This document shows positions 1 through 11,055 of a stretch of DNA of 64,000 nt, one piece after another. The stretch is from Cladopsammia gracilis. Lineage: Eukaryota; Cnidaria; Anthozoa; Scleractinia; Dendrophylliidae. The stretch is from the NCBI GenBank assembly GCA_022457155.1, contig JAJGOT010000318.1:324001-388000 (forward strand), in the 5' to 3' direction. A program made the translations under genes and the position numbers. Position 1 is the first letter of the stretch. Every line of letters starts with the position of its first letter. A model generated the notes under the pieces. The model saw nothing but the letters and a program-made list of their open reading frames with translations, was not told the origin of the DNA and did no database searches.

Positions 1-14
1 CCTATAACGGACCA

Positions 15-118
15 TGTCGGTTGTCGGTTAGAATTTATTTGTCGCCAGTCGGTAATTTTTTCCTCGTTTTGTCGGTAGTCAGTAATATTTTTCGCCCTTT
101 GTCGTTAGTCGGCTAACC
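15..118. repeat. Degenerate tandem repeat, about 31-bp period
   Basis: About three and a half imperfect units begin with TGTCGGTAGTCGG-like sequence and are separated by T-rich spacers. The array runs off the left edge of the window, so its true length is unknown. Confidence 0.4.
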
Positions 119-290
119 CCATTCACACCCTCTCTTAGGAGCCTTTGATTTATCTTGGTGGCGCGATGCAATGCGTTTACTTGTGACAAGTTAACTTTTG
201 CTTCAAGTTTACTCGTGACCACGCTACGCTAAAATTTCACAAACCGAGGTTTTCTACTGCAATTATACCTATTATAAAACGACAGACAAC

Positions 291-461
291 ATGAAATACT
301 GCAGTAAAATGGCAGAGAATCATGTCTGTAAAGACTTCAAGTCAGAATTGGAAAACAAACTGAACAAGCATGCGACTGAACAGAGCGAAAAGCTATCCGA
401 TTTGAAAAAAACTACAATCAAGGCAGTCTTACAAAAATTAATACATTTGGACACAAATTAA
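291..461 (+). CDS. Short coiled-coil-like ORF (56 codons), possible host exon
   Basis: An ATG-initiated reading frame of 56 codons ends in TAA. The peptide is rich in K, E and L with heptad-like spacing, for example KSELENKLNKHATEQ. It lies about 0.85 kb upstream of the first copy of the repeated coiled-coil exon and on the same strand, so it could be a 5' exon of that gene. No clear donor site ends it and no family is recognised. Short ORFs of this length occur by chance, so confidence is low. Confidence 0.2.
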   Translation: MKYCSKMAENHVCKDFKSELENKLNKHATEQSEKLSDLKKTTIKAVLQKLIHLDTN

Positions 462-1110
462 TGTCAAAAAAGACGTTACCTGCACTCAATGTAGCTTTTT
501 AGTCCCTTTTTAGCATCCAGCTTTCCAGAAAATTAAGTTTACAAGCTTAAGCGAGTCGAATTGTTCTTGTTGTTGTTTTGACATGGACCATTCGCTAAAG
601 AACCCGCATCTCATAGTTTACACATTTCAAGTCCGAAGTCATTCCATATTGAAAGCAAAGTTGTTCTCTCCAATTAAAAACGGCTTTTGAGCTGCATGCA
701 CAGCGAGTCTCCATTTCAGTTCATGAACCATTTCTCCACTGAGCAGACTGAGTTCGACAAAACTTGCACACAACAGCCCGTGATGCAAAAAAATACATCC
801 AAACGTAAGCGTTTTAGTTCCTACAGCCGCATAGTGAGATTTTTCTATTCCAATCCGTTTCAAACAATGTTTAGGAACATTTTCAAGGAAGCATAAAGCA
901 TATACCATATTTCAAAGCCAATCATTAGAAGACATTTTCAGAAAATTGTGCGGTTTGAATAGCTTTGCCAAGGTGAATTTTCATTCAGCTTCGCCAAGGT
1001 GAATTATGATATGTGGCAATAATTTTTGGCCCTTTTTTCGTTCAGTCATGCGATCAATATTTTTTTCTTTTCCTTTCGCTATGTTAAAAGAATTGGTGCA
1101 AGCTTTTAGC
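462..1110. other. Non-coding stretch, nothing recognised
   Basis: Only short overlapping ORFs on both strands occur between 639 and 908, and none resembles a known protein. A short duplicated phrase (GCCAAGGTGAATT) is present near 970-1005. I see no other structure. Confidence 0.4.
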
Positions 1111-1115
1111 TGTGT

Positions 1116-1255
1116 ATCTATCGAGTTATGGATGCACTTAAGAAGTTTGAAGAGCACTTGAGAAGCTAGAGTTGCTCTCAGTTATCCCCTCGAGCAACTC
1201 TTACGCTTCTCTTGTGCTCTCCAAACTTCCCGCGTGCATCCATAACTCGATAGAT
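1116..1255. repeat. Foldback MITE
   Basis: The ends are inverted copies of ATCTATCGAGTTATGGATGC. The arms run inward for about 60 bp through the CTTGAGAAGC / GCTTCTC region and are separated by a short loop near 1180. Such perfect-ended hairpins are typical of non-autonomous DNA transposons that occur in many copies. Confidence 0.75.
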
Positions 1256-1313
1256 GAACGCTAAGCATAAACCAATTCTTAAATTTACTGATGGGATGTG
1301 TTTCTTTTTCCAG

Positions 1314-1364
1314 CGATACGATGAACGTCTACAATCATCCCAGGAACCAGTGGATCACATACGG
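1314..1364 (+). CDS. Coiled-coil exon array, copy 1 (decayed donor)
   Basis: The exon follows TTTCTTTTTCCAG and encodes RYDERLQSSQEPVDHIR. A short deletion removed the CAG|GTAGGGACTT part found in the other copies, so the donor is lost and the copy is probably dead. The downstream ACAATATTGTATGTT tract identifies it as a member of the family. Confidence 0.4.
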
Positions 1365-1789
1365 CTTGAAGACAATATTGTATGTTGCCACAGTTGAACT
1401 AGAGCTTGATGCACTTTTACACAAAATCCTTGGAACTGTTACCTTTTTCCTACAAGTGATATCTTTTCTAATAAAGGGTAGCTTGCCAACCTTTGCTAAA
1501 TGACATCTCCATGAATCTTAAATGAAACAGCTCAACAGTCAATAATTGAAGGGCTCAGGGCATAACCGACCAATTTTTAAGACATTTTAGTGTCATGTTT
1601 TTTTTGGCGAATAATGTATGATCATGTGGCCAGAATTAAATTAAGCACAAACTATCCAATAAAAATTATTTATCTAAATATAACTAATTATCATAAACCT
1701 ATTATAGTAAATCTAACCTTACATAATAAATTTAATTTAATCTTATTCAACTCTACCTATTACATCAGTTTACTAAATAGTATTTCATT

Positions 1790-2160
1790 TGACAGGCTAG
1801 CCTTAAAAGCATTCAGACTAGCATGATCTCTTGCTTCTGTAGGGAGTTTGTTCCAGAGGACAGACCCTCTGTAGTGAAGACTACATTTAGTTGCTTCTAA
1901 TTTTGGTCTGGGAATGTACATGTTCAATTTAGAGTTTCTCAAATTATGAGAGTGAACATTTGATGTATCGTTAAAAATCCTTTCTAAATATGATGGAGAT
2001 AGACTATTGTAAATCTTGTACATCATAATAGCCAGATGTCTAATTCTCCTATGTTCCAGTCTTTCCCATCCCAGTTCATCCAATCATTCACTTGACAGAG
2101 TTTCATAATCTGATAATATAATCCTCGCAGCCCTTTTTTTAATGCTGGAGTCGATCAGAT
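1790..2160 (-). pseudogene. CR1/L2-type LINE, reverse transcriptase C-terminal end
   Basis: The reading frame resembles the C-terminal tail of CR1/L2-like ORF2 proteins. It has a basic RHLAIMMYKIYNSLSP segment, then a serine- and asparagine-rich linker and the GSVLWNKLP motif that normally lies close to the protein end. The frame extends further upstream (IDSSIKKRAARI) and is interrupted by a TGA near 2084. The AT-rich sequence at about 1640-1790 is probably its 3' untranslated tail. This is a 5'-truncated dead copy. Confidence 0.65.
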
Positions 2161-2424
2161 AAGCCTTAGATAAGGTATATTAGCGACTGCTTGCCAAGCA
2201 TTTTTCTTTACTCTCTGGTCTTTGTATTCGTAACAACCTTTGTCATATATTGCAAGATAATTTCGAATGGTGTCCATCAACATTCGATTGCCAGTGGGCG
2301 AAATAGTGATCCCCTGCGGTGTAACCTCCTCGCTCTCCGCCATTTTTGAATGGCTGAGCGATTTCGTAAGGTATTGTGGGAAAAATCGAGTAAGTGCATC
2401 ATACATTTTCTCGCCGACCACCAC
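2155..2424 (-). pseudogene. MADF-domain-like exon fragment
   Basis: A minus-strand ORF contains IRNYLAIYDKGCYEYKD followed by a KKNAWQAVA segment. This is the beginning of a MADF domain, a Myb-related DNA-binding module found in host regulators and in the accessory protein of some DNA transposons. The likely start is the internal Met of MAESEE. The domain is cut after its first third by the LINE fragment on the left, so it is a partial exon. The assignment rests on a short motif. Confidence 0.4.
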
Positions 2425-2460
2425 CCTAGACGTTCACATAGAATATTTTTATCGCAGACA

Positions 2461-2517
2461 ACCGCCGACTTGCCTGCGAAGTTGAAGTCAGTTCAACTTC
2501 GCAGGCAAGCCGGCGGT
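2461..2517. repeat. Near-perfect 26-bp inverted repeat (hairpin)
   Basis: The left arm, beginning ACCGCCGACTTGCCTGCG, and the right arm are reverse complements with one mismatch and a loop of about 4 bp. The following 350 bp (2520-2860) contain several GC-rich CCGACATAT and GGGAC phrases in both orientations, suggesting further foldback sequence. Confidence 0.6.
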
Positions 2518-2861
2518 CAATGCCTGGGACACATTTTGATGCCAGCGAATGGCGGCGATAAATGTTCCCATATGCCGGAAGGTTGTCCCAGGCCGTGCCG
2601 GCGGCTATGTTCCAGGCATATCGGCGGCATATGAGAACCAGGCTTAATGAAAACACGAAATCGTAGACATCCCCTATCATCTGGGATGGTCGGGGACAAA
2701 TCGGGAAAATCGGTAGCATTTTTATTTTCCTGACGCCTGCCAGATTTCTGCGATGATTAGTGATGTTCCCGACATATCGGCAAAATATGGGACGATCGCG
2801 AACAGCAAAATCCCCGATCATCTGGGATTTTCCCGACATATGTAAACCAGGCTTTAGGATC

Positions 2862-3941
2862 GCGCTTCTTTTGTGCACGATCCCTGTAATCTGATTTACA
2901 CAAAGGTCCAAAGTTTTATTTCGCTCTGTCTGGTGTACTGTGTTGTTGATGCTCCAAACGTTGAAGGAAATATCAAATAATTAGAAGCTTCCAGTTTAAT
3001 GCGTAAAGGCAAATTGCGATAAAAAATGTTCGGATTGTTCCTTCATAAAGCCAAGAATCAATCATAAAATATGAGTTTCATTCAAAAGTTGACTTTAGAA
3101 AAGTATTTTGAATTCATGATAATGAAAAAAGCTTGCTCTCAAATTACACTTTTTCACATGAAATTTGCATGAAGCAAAATTGTGTATTTGCGACAACATT
3201 TTGAAGGAACAGTGAAGGAACTGGTTTGCACATGACCGTACGAAACCACAGGACACCCACCACATAAATATGCGTTCTTCTTTGTCAAACTCAATAAGCC
3301 TTCAAAAGAATTTTCTTAGTTTTTCACTGGATTGTGGTAAATGGCTCTAATTGTATTTGGCTTTCAAGCAATCAGAGCGGGCATAGTATCGCTTATTATA
3401 TCGTAAAAGGACATGAAAATATTTAATATGTAAAACCACATATATTTAAATACAGTTGAACCTCACTAATACAGACACCGAAGGGACAGAGCAAAGTGTC
3501 CATATTATAGAGGTCGCCACAATGACATCATCTCTGACACTCCACCGACAGTATCAAGTTTTAAGTAACTAAAAACAGGCCCACACGTCTTTTCACTGCA
3601 TCTGAATTGATTGCTGCGAAGCCACCAGGCTTCGCAGCAGACTATTTCTAAAATCTGTACGGAAGCTAAGTAAGGCCGAAGCAGAAATTTATTAGAGTTT
3701 GCATAAAAGAAAAAACAGCTTCTCTTTAGTCGTTAATCCTAATTTTATTTTCCACTCTGAGGCTTACAAGAAAAACAACTCAGCAGTTAAAGGGTACAGG
3801 ACTCGCATAGATCTGGGACTCACACTTTTTGGCCTGGGATTCAGTTTTGTGGCTGGGTGAGTCCCAGGACTCACTACAGCCTGTTTCTAGATGGATCACT
3901 GACTTATTTACTGATAGGATTCATTGTGTTTCTTTTCTCAG
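2862..3941. other. Host intron with undefined insertions
   Basis: No gene is seen. Positions 3350-3450 match the conserved pre-exon intron segment of the exon array (TTTGGCTTTCAAGCAATCAGAG and the following AT-rich tract). That segment is interrupted near 3455 by unrelated sequence and resumes near 3905 (TATTTACTGATAGGATT) just before exon copy 2. Confidence 0.45.
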
Positions 3942-3995
3942 CAATCCTATGAACTTCTGCGATCACTTGAGGAATGGTTGGGTCTTATGCAGCAG
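3942..3995 (+). CDS. Coiled-coil exon array, copy 2
   Basis: A 54-nt exon lies between TTTCTTTTCTCAG and GTAGGGACTT and encodes QSYELLRSLEEWLGLMQQ. Both splice sites are intact and the phase-0 frame is open. Confidence 0.5.
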
Positions 3996-4582
3996 GTAGG
4001 GACTTCACGTAGACAACATTGTATGTTCCCACTGATGAATTAGTAAGGGCTTTATTTCTACTCAAAAATCCTTTCTAACTCTTTACCTTTTTCCTATCAG
4101 CAAGATGCTGATAGGAAGAAGATGCGTGTGGACTTGTGCCTTGTTGTATTAGGCACATTGGAATGTATATGTCTTGGGAATCTGCATACAGTTAGTTCAT
4201 AGTTTGATGATATAGGGAGTACTGAATATTGGGATAGTCTTGTATGTCCTTTACTTTTGGTACACATTTGTAAAGGGGTATGCACAATATGCAAGGCAGC
4301 GAAGCAGACGTGCGAGGCATGCGAGGCATGCGAAAACACATACTTCTTCATTGTTTGTACGAGAAAGCGTGCTTGCAGTATTTCGAAGAATTTTACATCT
4401 TTAATCCGCGTTTATCGCATACATCCTTTAACTGGCGTTTATTGCATCCATTCTTACTTTGGTAACCTGTTACGTAACGAGAATGACTGAATGCTGACGT
4501 TATAAAATTTGGTGACACCTACTTTTCTTGTGAGCACGTGCAATTTTACTAACGTGCGCGTGGTCAGCGCAAGTGTGGCTAC

Positions 4583-4925
4583 AAACTAATATATAGATTA
4601 GCCTAACAGCAGAGCTCTCTGAACAGAAATGATGATGATATGCTTAACTTAGGTAAAAGGTCGGAAGCACAAGAAAAATTAGAATTAAGGTTGACGACCA
4701 GGCTATGGCTATTTTTCAATTTTAGCAATTCTCAAAAACAGTAAGCGTATTACGCGACCGTCTGCACAGTACATTTAGACTGCACAAATTCCACAAAAGC
4801 TCACTGTTTGAGAAATGTGAAACCTCTCTTGAGTAGCAAACCGCGAAAAAAAGCAGGGAAAAACGATTTTGCAAACCGTTTTCTCCGCAAAACACAACAA
4901 AAGTGTTTTTTTTCTTTCAAAATGT
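4583..4925 (+). repeat. Polinton left terminal inverted repeat
   Basis: The outer block (4583-4795) includes CAATTTTAGCAATTCTCAAA, which is found inverted at 24482-24510. The inner block (about 4838-4925) includes GCAAACCGCGAAA and AACCGTTTTCTCC, found inverted at 23050-23115. Spacing between the blocks is far shorter here than on the right, so one side has lost or gained sequence. Confidence 0.7.
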
Positions 4926-5284
4926 TTTGTTTATCAATAACAAATCCCTAAAGTTTACAATATTTTCCTGAGGCTAGTCATTTCCGGTTACAAGGCATCC
5001 TGAGTTAAAGCTAGTCATTTCCGGTTACAATAATACAAGGTCAGTTCCGGTTTACAGTCACTTGAAAGTCTACTCCATAAGGGATTATTTATAAAGTTCA
5101 TTTCTGGTCGTTTGGTCCACTTGAAAGTCTTTTCTGGTTTGCACATGATTACTTTAGTCATTTCTGGTATTGAATGACGAGTTGCTAGTAGCTAAATTAT
5201 TAGAGGCAAGCTTTGACTGTTGTATTTCACAAATATTCGGATGACACCACAAAGCAGAAAATTTCTGTTCGGTCATTCTGGAGA
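4926..5284. other. Internal Polinton flank with degenerate direct repeats
   Basis: The phrase AGTCATTTC(C/T)GGT recurs at least four times between 4970 and 5180, alternating with CACTTGAAAGTC. No coding potential is seen. Confidence 0.4.
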
Positions 5285-5460
5285 AATCAATTTGCCGGGG
5301 AGGTCGGGGGGGGGGGGTACTCCCATATATCAGCTATACAGGTATATGCCGCTGTGAAGGGTATGGTTTTCAGGCAGTTTAGTCTGGGATAGAGTATAGT
5401 AATCAGAGATTTCTGGTCTAGAATAGGGTATTATTTTCCGCGAAACTGATCAGTTGCATG
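5285..5460. repeat. Poly-G terminus element, single end
   Basis: A 13-G run is followed by TACTCCCATATA and GC-poor sequence with TATGGTTTTC. The poly-G/ACTCCCATATA end resembles both termini of the foldback element at 55381-55694, suggesting the same family, but no second end is visible here. Confidence 0.4.
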
Positions 5461-5760
5461 AAGAATTTAGTCTAGATGAGGTTTACTGGCAAATGGCATT
5501 TAAAAATCGGTAAGGTATACTGTACGACATTTTTACTGACCCCTGGTGTCTTAGACTGTGATAGTGAATGAGTTTCTGCAAGAGAAAATAATTGGACAGA
5601 GAGGGAGTCTCCCAGTATAAATGGGTTTGGGATATCTTAATTGCAAAAAAGTTATACTTAGTAACGATGCGGACCAATGCGGACACATTTTCCGGTGAGC
5701 TGGTTGACTTCCGGAAGACTCGCATTCATGAATCAGCGCGTCAGGCCAGGCGGAGTCAGC

Positions 5761-5941
5761 AATTCTCTATTTTCGAATTGCCCATAATACACTTTGTTTG
5801 CCCCCCAAATTTTGCATAAACTATTGTTTGTAAATGCTCTTGGGAGGACTACATATACCCAAGAGCATTTCAAAACAATAGTTTATGCAAAATTTGGGGG
5901 GCAAACAAAGTGTATTATGGGCAATTCGAAAATAGAGAATT
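5761..5941. repeat. Foldback MITE with about 75-bp arms
   Basis: The sequence starting AATTCTCTATTTTCGAATTG returns as its near-perfect reverse complement ending at 5941. The arms contain the polypurine/polypyrimidine tract GCCCCCCAAATTTTGC, and ATGCTCTTGG/CCCAAGAGCAT pairs near the loop. It is a non-autonomous DNA transposon inserted between the Polinton left repeat and the polymerase gene. Confidence 0.85.
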
Positions 5942-6052
5942 AAAAAAATGGCGGCCATCGCAGTGGTAATTTATTGCATTCGCAGTGGTAATTCATTGCA
6001 TTCGCCCTGGGGGCCCGGTAACTTGGGTGTTTGGCGGCCCTATTAGGGGTCT

Positions 6053-6206
6053 GAAAAACGGTATTTGACTGCCTCCCCACCAACTACTAATCGTTTCGCT
6101 CACTCTCGGCACAGCACTTGCACTTTTGAAGCGAACACTGTAAGATTTAAATACCATGTTCAAATGAGTGAAAAACGGTATTTGACGTGCCTCCCCACCA
6201 ACTACT
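6053..6206 (+). repeat. Direct repeat upstream of the Polinton polymerase gene
   Basis: GAAAAACGGTATTTGAC followed by TGCCTCCCCACCAACTACT occurs at 6053-6088 and again at 6170-6206, differing by one inserted base. The position 95-250 bp before the polymerase start makes a regulatory or replication role possible, but nothing in the sequence proves it. Confidence 0.55.
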
Positions 6207-6288
6207 TTATGTACCCCTCCCTCAAACCCCATAAGAGGCTCCGCAACGGCAAGCGAGACATAGCCAATTGAAGAAAGCTAAAACCCTT

Positions 6289-6299
6289 GTATATACGCT
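6289..6299 (+). promoter_or_regulatory. TATATA-type promoter motif of polymerase gene
   Basis: GTATATACGCT directly abuts the ATG. The same ATATACGC core precedes other genes of this element on both strands. Confidence 0.5.
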
Positions 6300-9200
6300 A
6301 TGGCGCAACCCCGACACCGAAGACGGCGTGATGACGATCAACGCGAGCTGATTGCTTGGCTTGATGGACAGGCACGAAATCTCAAGCGGTTCGAGCCTGA
6401 TGATGACAATAATGCTGAGGTCGAGCCTCAAAACAACCCGCAGGAGTTAGATTTTGAACAATTTGTTCAAATCTATGATCAGGTTGACCGAGGGTTTGAA
6501 CGTGGCAGACGAATAATCCGGTTCCGCTTTGTAGACGATCTCGAAAAATCTCTTGTCGCGAGAATTTTGAACAAAATCAAGCAAAATGTTCACACATGAC
6601 ATACAATCAATTTACGCTTCACATTCGAGTTACGAAACACTGAAACCGAGGAGTTGAGACAGTTTTATCAAAACAACCGCAACAGTCGTTGGTTAGCCAC
6701 TCTTTCTGAGACACGACAGTGGTTGCAAGCTCAGGAAGAGTTTCGTCTTCAAAATGCAAACCTCAACAGACCTGATACCAAATGGGTTTACAAACGCACT
6801 GTCCTGCTTGATCTAAAAGTCGTGCTTGATCGACAACCCCTGCAAATAGGCCTCGGGTGGCTTCCTGATTGGCTTTGCAACAAAAGAGAAGTCATTGCCC
6901 TAGACAATTTCAATGACAATCTTTGTCTCTTTTGTTGCTTGGCTGTCCATCGAGGAGCTCGTAGAGATCGCAACACCCGCAGAACCAGGGAACTTGCGGA
7001 AAGCTTCTTCGCCTTTTATCCGGGGCTTCGAGAACAGCTAACTTTGCGGGATTTCTCCAAAATCGAAAAGCATTTCAAGCAAGGCATTGCCGCATATCTT
7101 GTTCTCCCTACTGGTGAATTCCTTTTATCTCACACCCCAGCTAATTACGACAAGGTTGGAGTTTCAACCATCACCATCGGTATCTATGCAGGCCATGCCT
7201 TCTTGATCACCAATATCAATAAAGTCACAAACAATTACACTTGTGGCGAGTGCGGCGGGAGGTTCACACGGGCTGATAACTTGAAGCGCCACACCAAGAC
7301 GGTACTCGAGGCCAAACCAAAATCGACTGCCCCGGTAAACGTGTCTTCCCTCCGAAGTCAGCTTTTGAGAAAGCCTTTTATCCAGAAGGCGGTTTCGGCG
7401 TCAAGGCGGTGTGCTGGCTAGAGTGGGTGGCGAAACAGGCCGGCATTCACATCCACCATCACAGATGCGGCCATGGCGGTGAGAACTATATTTGTGGGGC
7501 TCCAGTCGACAGCTATCACCCAGAAAGCAGGACAGCTTTTCAGTTTCATGGTTGTTTCTGGCATGGTTGCGAGGGGTGTTACCCCGAGGGCACGAGGGAC
7601 GAAGTTGTATATGTTGACCGAAGGGGCAACCCAATCACAAGGATGGTTGCTTACCAAAGGACTCTGCAACGAACTCAGTTGCTTCGAGATGCCGGGTACA
7701 CCGTGGTTGAAAGGTGGGAGCACAAAAAGCCTTACCCCTGGGGGATGCCCGTTGCCCACAGAAAAGAAACAAAACATATCCACACGCGATCGTCTACGAC
7801 TTCGAAGCATATCAGGACAAGACCAAGGCAGCTCGTCCGACATACGGTCTCTCCTATGAAAGCAAACATGTGCCCATCTCAGTCTCCATTGCCGACACGT
7901 TGAACCCTGAGCCTGAGTACATTTGCTCCAAAGACCCTGACTAGCTTATCGCCCTGTTTTATGCCTCCCTTGAGTGGCGAGCCGCAGCCATCCGAGAGGC
8001 TGTGGCTGACCAATATATGCCTCCAAACCTTGAGAATCTCCCTGAGAAGCAACTCAAGCTCATCGACAAATGGTGCAACCAAGTGCCTGTGGTCGGCTTC
8101 AACTCAGGCCATTACGATCTCAAGCTTATTCGCAAGTACTTTGTTTCTCATTTCGCTCAAGAGAACGGGGTCTTCGCCGCGGAGAAAGAGGGTCGCATCA
8201 TGTTCATAAACACGCCCAACTTCATGTTCTTGGACATCGTGAATTATTTGGCCCCAGGCATTACATACGACAAGTGGGTCAAGACGTATGGAGCAACACA
8301 GACCAAGTCCTGGCTCCCATACGAGTGGTTTGACAGCGCTGACAGGCTTGATTACCCGGGGCTCCCCCCATACGAGTGCTGGTACTCACAACTCAAAAAT
8401 GCCTTCGTTCTTTCTCCCAAGGAGCATGAGGAATGCATTCGCCTCTTTCACGAGAAAGGTATGCAGACATTCGGAGACAGGCTGGAGTATTACAACAATC
8501 TAGACGTGTCTCCCTTCCTCGAAGCTCTACAAACAATGAAGGGCTTTTACACGAGCCTCGGGGTTGACATCTTCAAAGACGCAGTCTCCTTGCCAGGAGT
8601 ATCAATGCAATACGTCTTGCGAGGGTCATTGAGAGGGCGCAGGGCTCCATAACTGTACGCCCCCGGCCCAGAAGCGTACGCCATGCTGAAGGGTGCTGTG
8701 GTTGGCGGCCCAAGCCTTGTCTTCACCCGCAAACACATTAGTGGCGAAACCAGGATCCGCTCTCACAAATATGCCTTAGCCCCCCTCACGAAACGAATTG
8801 TGGGGTTTCGATGCTAACTCCCTTTACCCAAGCACGATGCTGCAGGTGATGCCCTGTGGTAAAGAGAAGGTTGTGCATTACAATAACCCGGTGCTGGCAG
8901 CGATAGCTCTCAAAACGAAGCTGCATACAGGCAGGTGGTTCGGGTTTGCTGAGGTGGACATCGAAGTCCCTCGAGAGATGTGGGAGCAGTTCGAAGAGTT
9001 TCTCCCATTCTTCATCAACCAACCAGTGCCTAACGAATGTGTGCCCCAGCATATTCACGATTACCTCCAAGAAAGTGGCTGAACTCGCTTTCCCGACCAG
9101 AAAAAGCTTCTGGGTGTGTTGTCAGCGAAAAAGATGCTTATCTACGCACCCCTTTTGAAATGGTACCTCAACAGTGGGTTCAAGATCACAGCAGTCTACC

Positions 9201-10078
9201 GCATGATCGATTATAGCCCCAAAAAGCTCTTCGACTGGTTCGTTCGCGAGGTCGCCGACAACCGAAGGAAAGGCGACGCTGACAAGGATAAGGCACTGCT
9301 TGCCGAAGTGTTCAAGCTCCTTGGCAACAGTGCTTACGGCAAGTTCATCGAAGCTGTGGAGCGTCAGACAAAAACGTTGTACACAACTGACGAGGACGAG
9401 GTCGACTAGAATCTCCGCTCACCCTTGTTCGAAGACCTCGAAGAGATTGGAGAGGCCTACAAGATCGAGCTGCGCAAGCAAAAGATCACAATCGACCGCC
9501 CCTTTCAAGTCGGCATTGTTGTGTATCAACTTGCCAAGCTCCGCATGCTGGAGTTCTATTACGACTATCTTGATTACTTCATCGACAGGCGCGACTTCGA
9601 GCTTATCCAGATGGACACGGACAGCATGTACTTCGCTCTTGCTCATGACACTCTCGAAGAAGCAGTTCGCCCGGAACTTCGCGACCATTTCGAGGCGGAG
9701 AAGAAGAATTGGTTGGCGTGGGACAAGTGGAGCGGCAGAGAGCCGGGCCTATTCAAGCTTGAGAAGGAAGGCACACGGGCCTTAGCCCTGTGCAGCAAGT
9801 GTTATTACGTAGAAAACGAGGCTAGCGGAGGGGCCAAGATGTCCTCCAAGGGCGTCAACAAGAAGCAGAACGAGCTTCGCTGGGAAAGGTACGAAAGAGC
9901 CCTGCAAGGGAGCAGGGACATGGCCACCAACAGGGGCTTTCGAATGCACAAAGGGGCCATGTTCACATATCAGCAGCACAAGCTGGGCCTCAGCGCCTAC
10001 TACGACAAGCGTGGGGTGCTGCCAGACGGTATCCACACAGAACCAATCGAGTTTCACAACCCAGGTGGTGGCAACTGA
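6300..10078 (+). pseudogene. POLB: Polinton protein-primed type DNA polymerase B, broken
   Basis: The gene would replicate the element by protein-primed family-B synthesis. In order one sees a basic N-terminal region, a C2H2 zinc finger (CGECGGRFTRADNLKRH, about 7243-7295), an FHGCFWHGC motif (about 7545) common in these polymerases, exonuclease motifs YDFEAY (about 7795), NSGHYDLK and YYNNLDVSP, then polymerase motifs FDANSLYPS (8807), GNSAYGKF (about 9323) and DTDSMYF (9614). The frame is broken by TGA at 6597, TAG at 7942, TAA at 8650, TGA at 9080 and TAG at 9407, and by frame changes near 7400, 7760 and 8795. All catalytic motifs nevertheless survive. The start follows a TATATA motif. The stop overlaps the convergent integrase gene by 25 bp. 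Confidence 0.9.
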
Positions 10079-11042
10079 GTGCCCGCCGGCACAACCATCA
10101 ACTCCTCACGCACAAATCCCCGCTTGGGGCCGTCGTAAAGATAATACACGACAGGTGCATCTGGCTTGGTGACAACCTTCTCGATGTTGTAGACCTTCAA
10201 AGACCAGATCGGATCCGTCGCTCGTCGACTACCCCCCTCAAGCTCACCGGGGTAATACAGATGTCGCAAATTAACCCGAGGAGGGAGCTTCTTTTCATTC
10301 ACCCCACTGGTCTCAAATATGGGGTGGCGGGCTTGGCTGAGGTGGCTTTCTCTTTGATCGCTTGCGCAGGCCTCTTGCCAGTGAGTTGAGTCACTTCATT
10401 GTTCAAGGCCGAGATAACATCTGGCAATCTTTCAACCCAAGCAGTCGAACGGCCAGAGGGCATATTCATTTCAACTGCATACTGGTAACCAAACAATCGT
10501 TCTGCCAGGGTTCTGTTGAATCTTTCAACAATCCCTTGATTTCTGTGGATATCAACGCGTCCACGACGAATGGTTGTTTTATGAGCCCCCATCTCTTTAG
10601 TCACAGCCCCCATAAACTCTGTCCCCGGATCGACTTGCAACAGTTGTGGCCATTTCAAAGGCCCACGCCTATATACCCGGGCCAACGCCTTCGAAACTTC
10701 ATCAGACTGTTTTGAAGTCAAGGGCTCTGCTGCTTTGTAATGGCTAGCCACATCAACAACTGTCAAAGCATATTTGTAAATCTTTCACCCATGAGGCAGT
10801 TTGTCGTGTGGCAAAAACAGTAGATCTGCTTGATGCACTGCATTAGGAGTTTGAACATCAAACTTGGGTCGAGGGATATGGCGTGGCGCTGGGAGATATA
10901 CTTGCCAAAGGGCTTGTTTGACGAGCCACTTTTTAGCCACCTCTTCAGAGACCTTGGCTGCTGCAGCTACATTTTTGACAGCGGCAAGTCCTTTCCAGTA
11001 GCCTTTGAGGCCGTAATAGATCTTTGACAGTTTCACCTCCAT
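10054..11042 (-). pseudogene. INT: Polinton retroviral-type integrase, one stop and one frame change
   Basis: This DDE integrase would insert the element and create the 6-bp target duplication. A helical N-terminal segment is followed by HQADLLFL (first Asp, residue 73), LQVDPGTEF (second Asp, about 138) and IVERFNRTL (Glu, about 173), giving D,D34E spacing. The C-terminal 80 residues (WSLKVYNIEKVV then VYYLYDG) resemble the chromo-like tail of Polinton integrases. A TGA at 10785-10787 interrupts the frame before the second Asp, and a one-base change in a G run near 10302 shifts the C-terminal part. The start MEVKLSK is chosen because ATACATATG lies just upstream and the preceding gene ends 13 bp away. 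Confidence 0.88.
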
Positions 11043-11055
11043 ATACATATGTGTT
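11043..11055 (-). promoter_or_regulatory. TATA-type motif before integrase
   Basis: On the minus strand CACATATGTAT ends at the integrase ATG. It fills almost the whole gap to the preceding gene. Confidence 0.4.

Noticed and set aside
3455..3520. Terminus of a pogo/Tigger-type transposon (CAGTTGAACCTCACTAATAC)
   Set aside because: It is suggestive, but no matching inverted end or target duplication could be found nearby.
5483..5819. Overlapping ORFs near the 5.76-kb MITE
   Set aside because: They run into the foldback arms and have no recognisable features.
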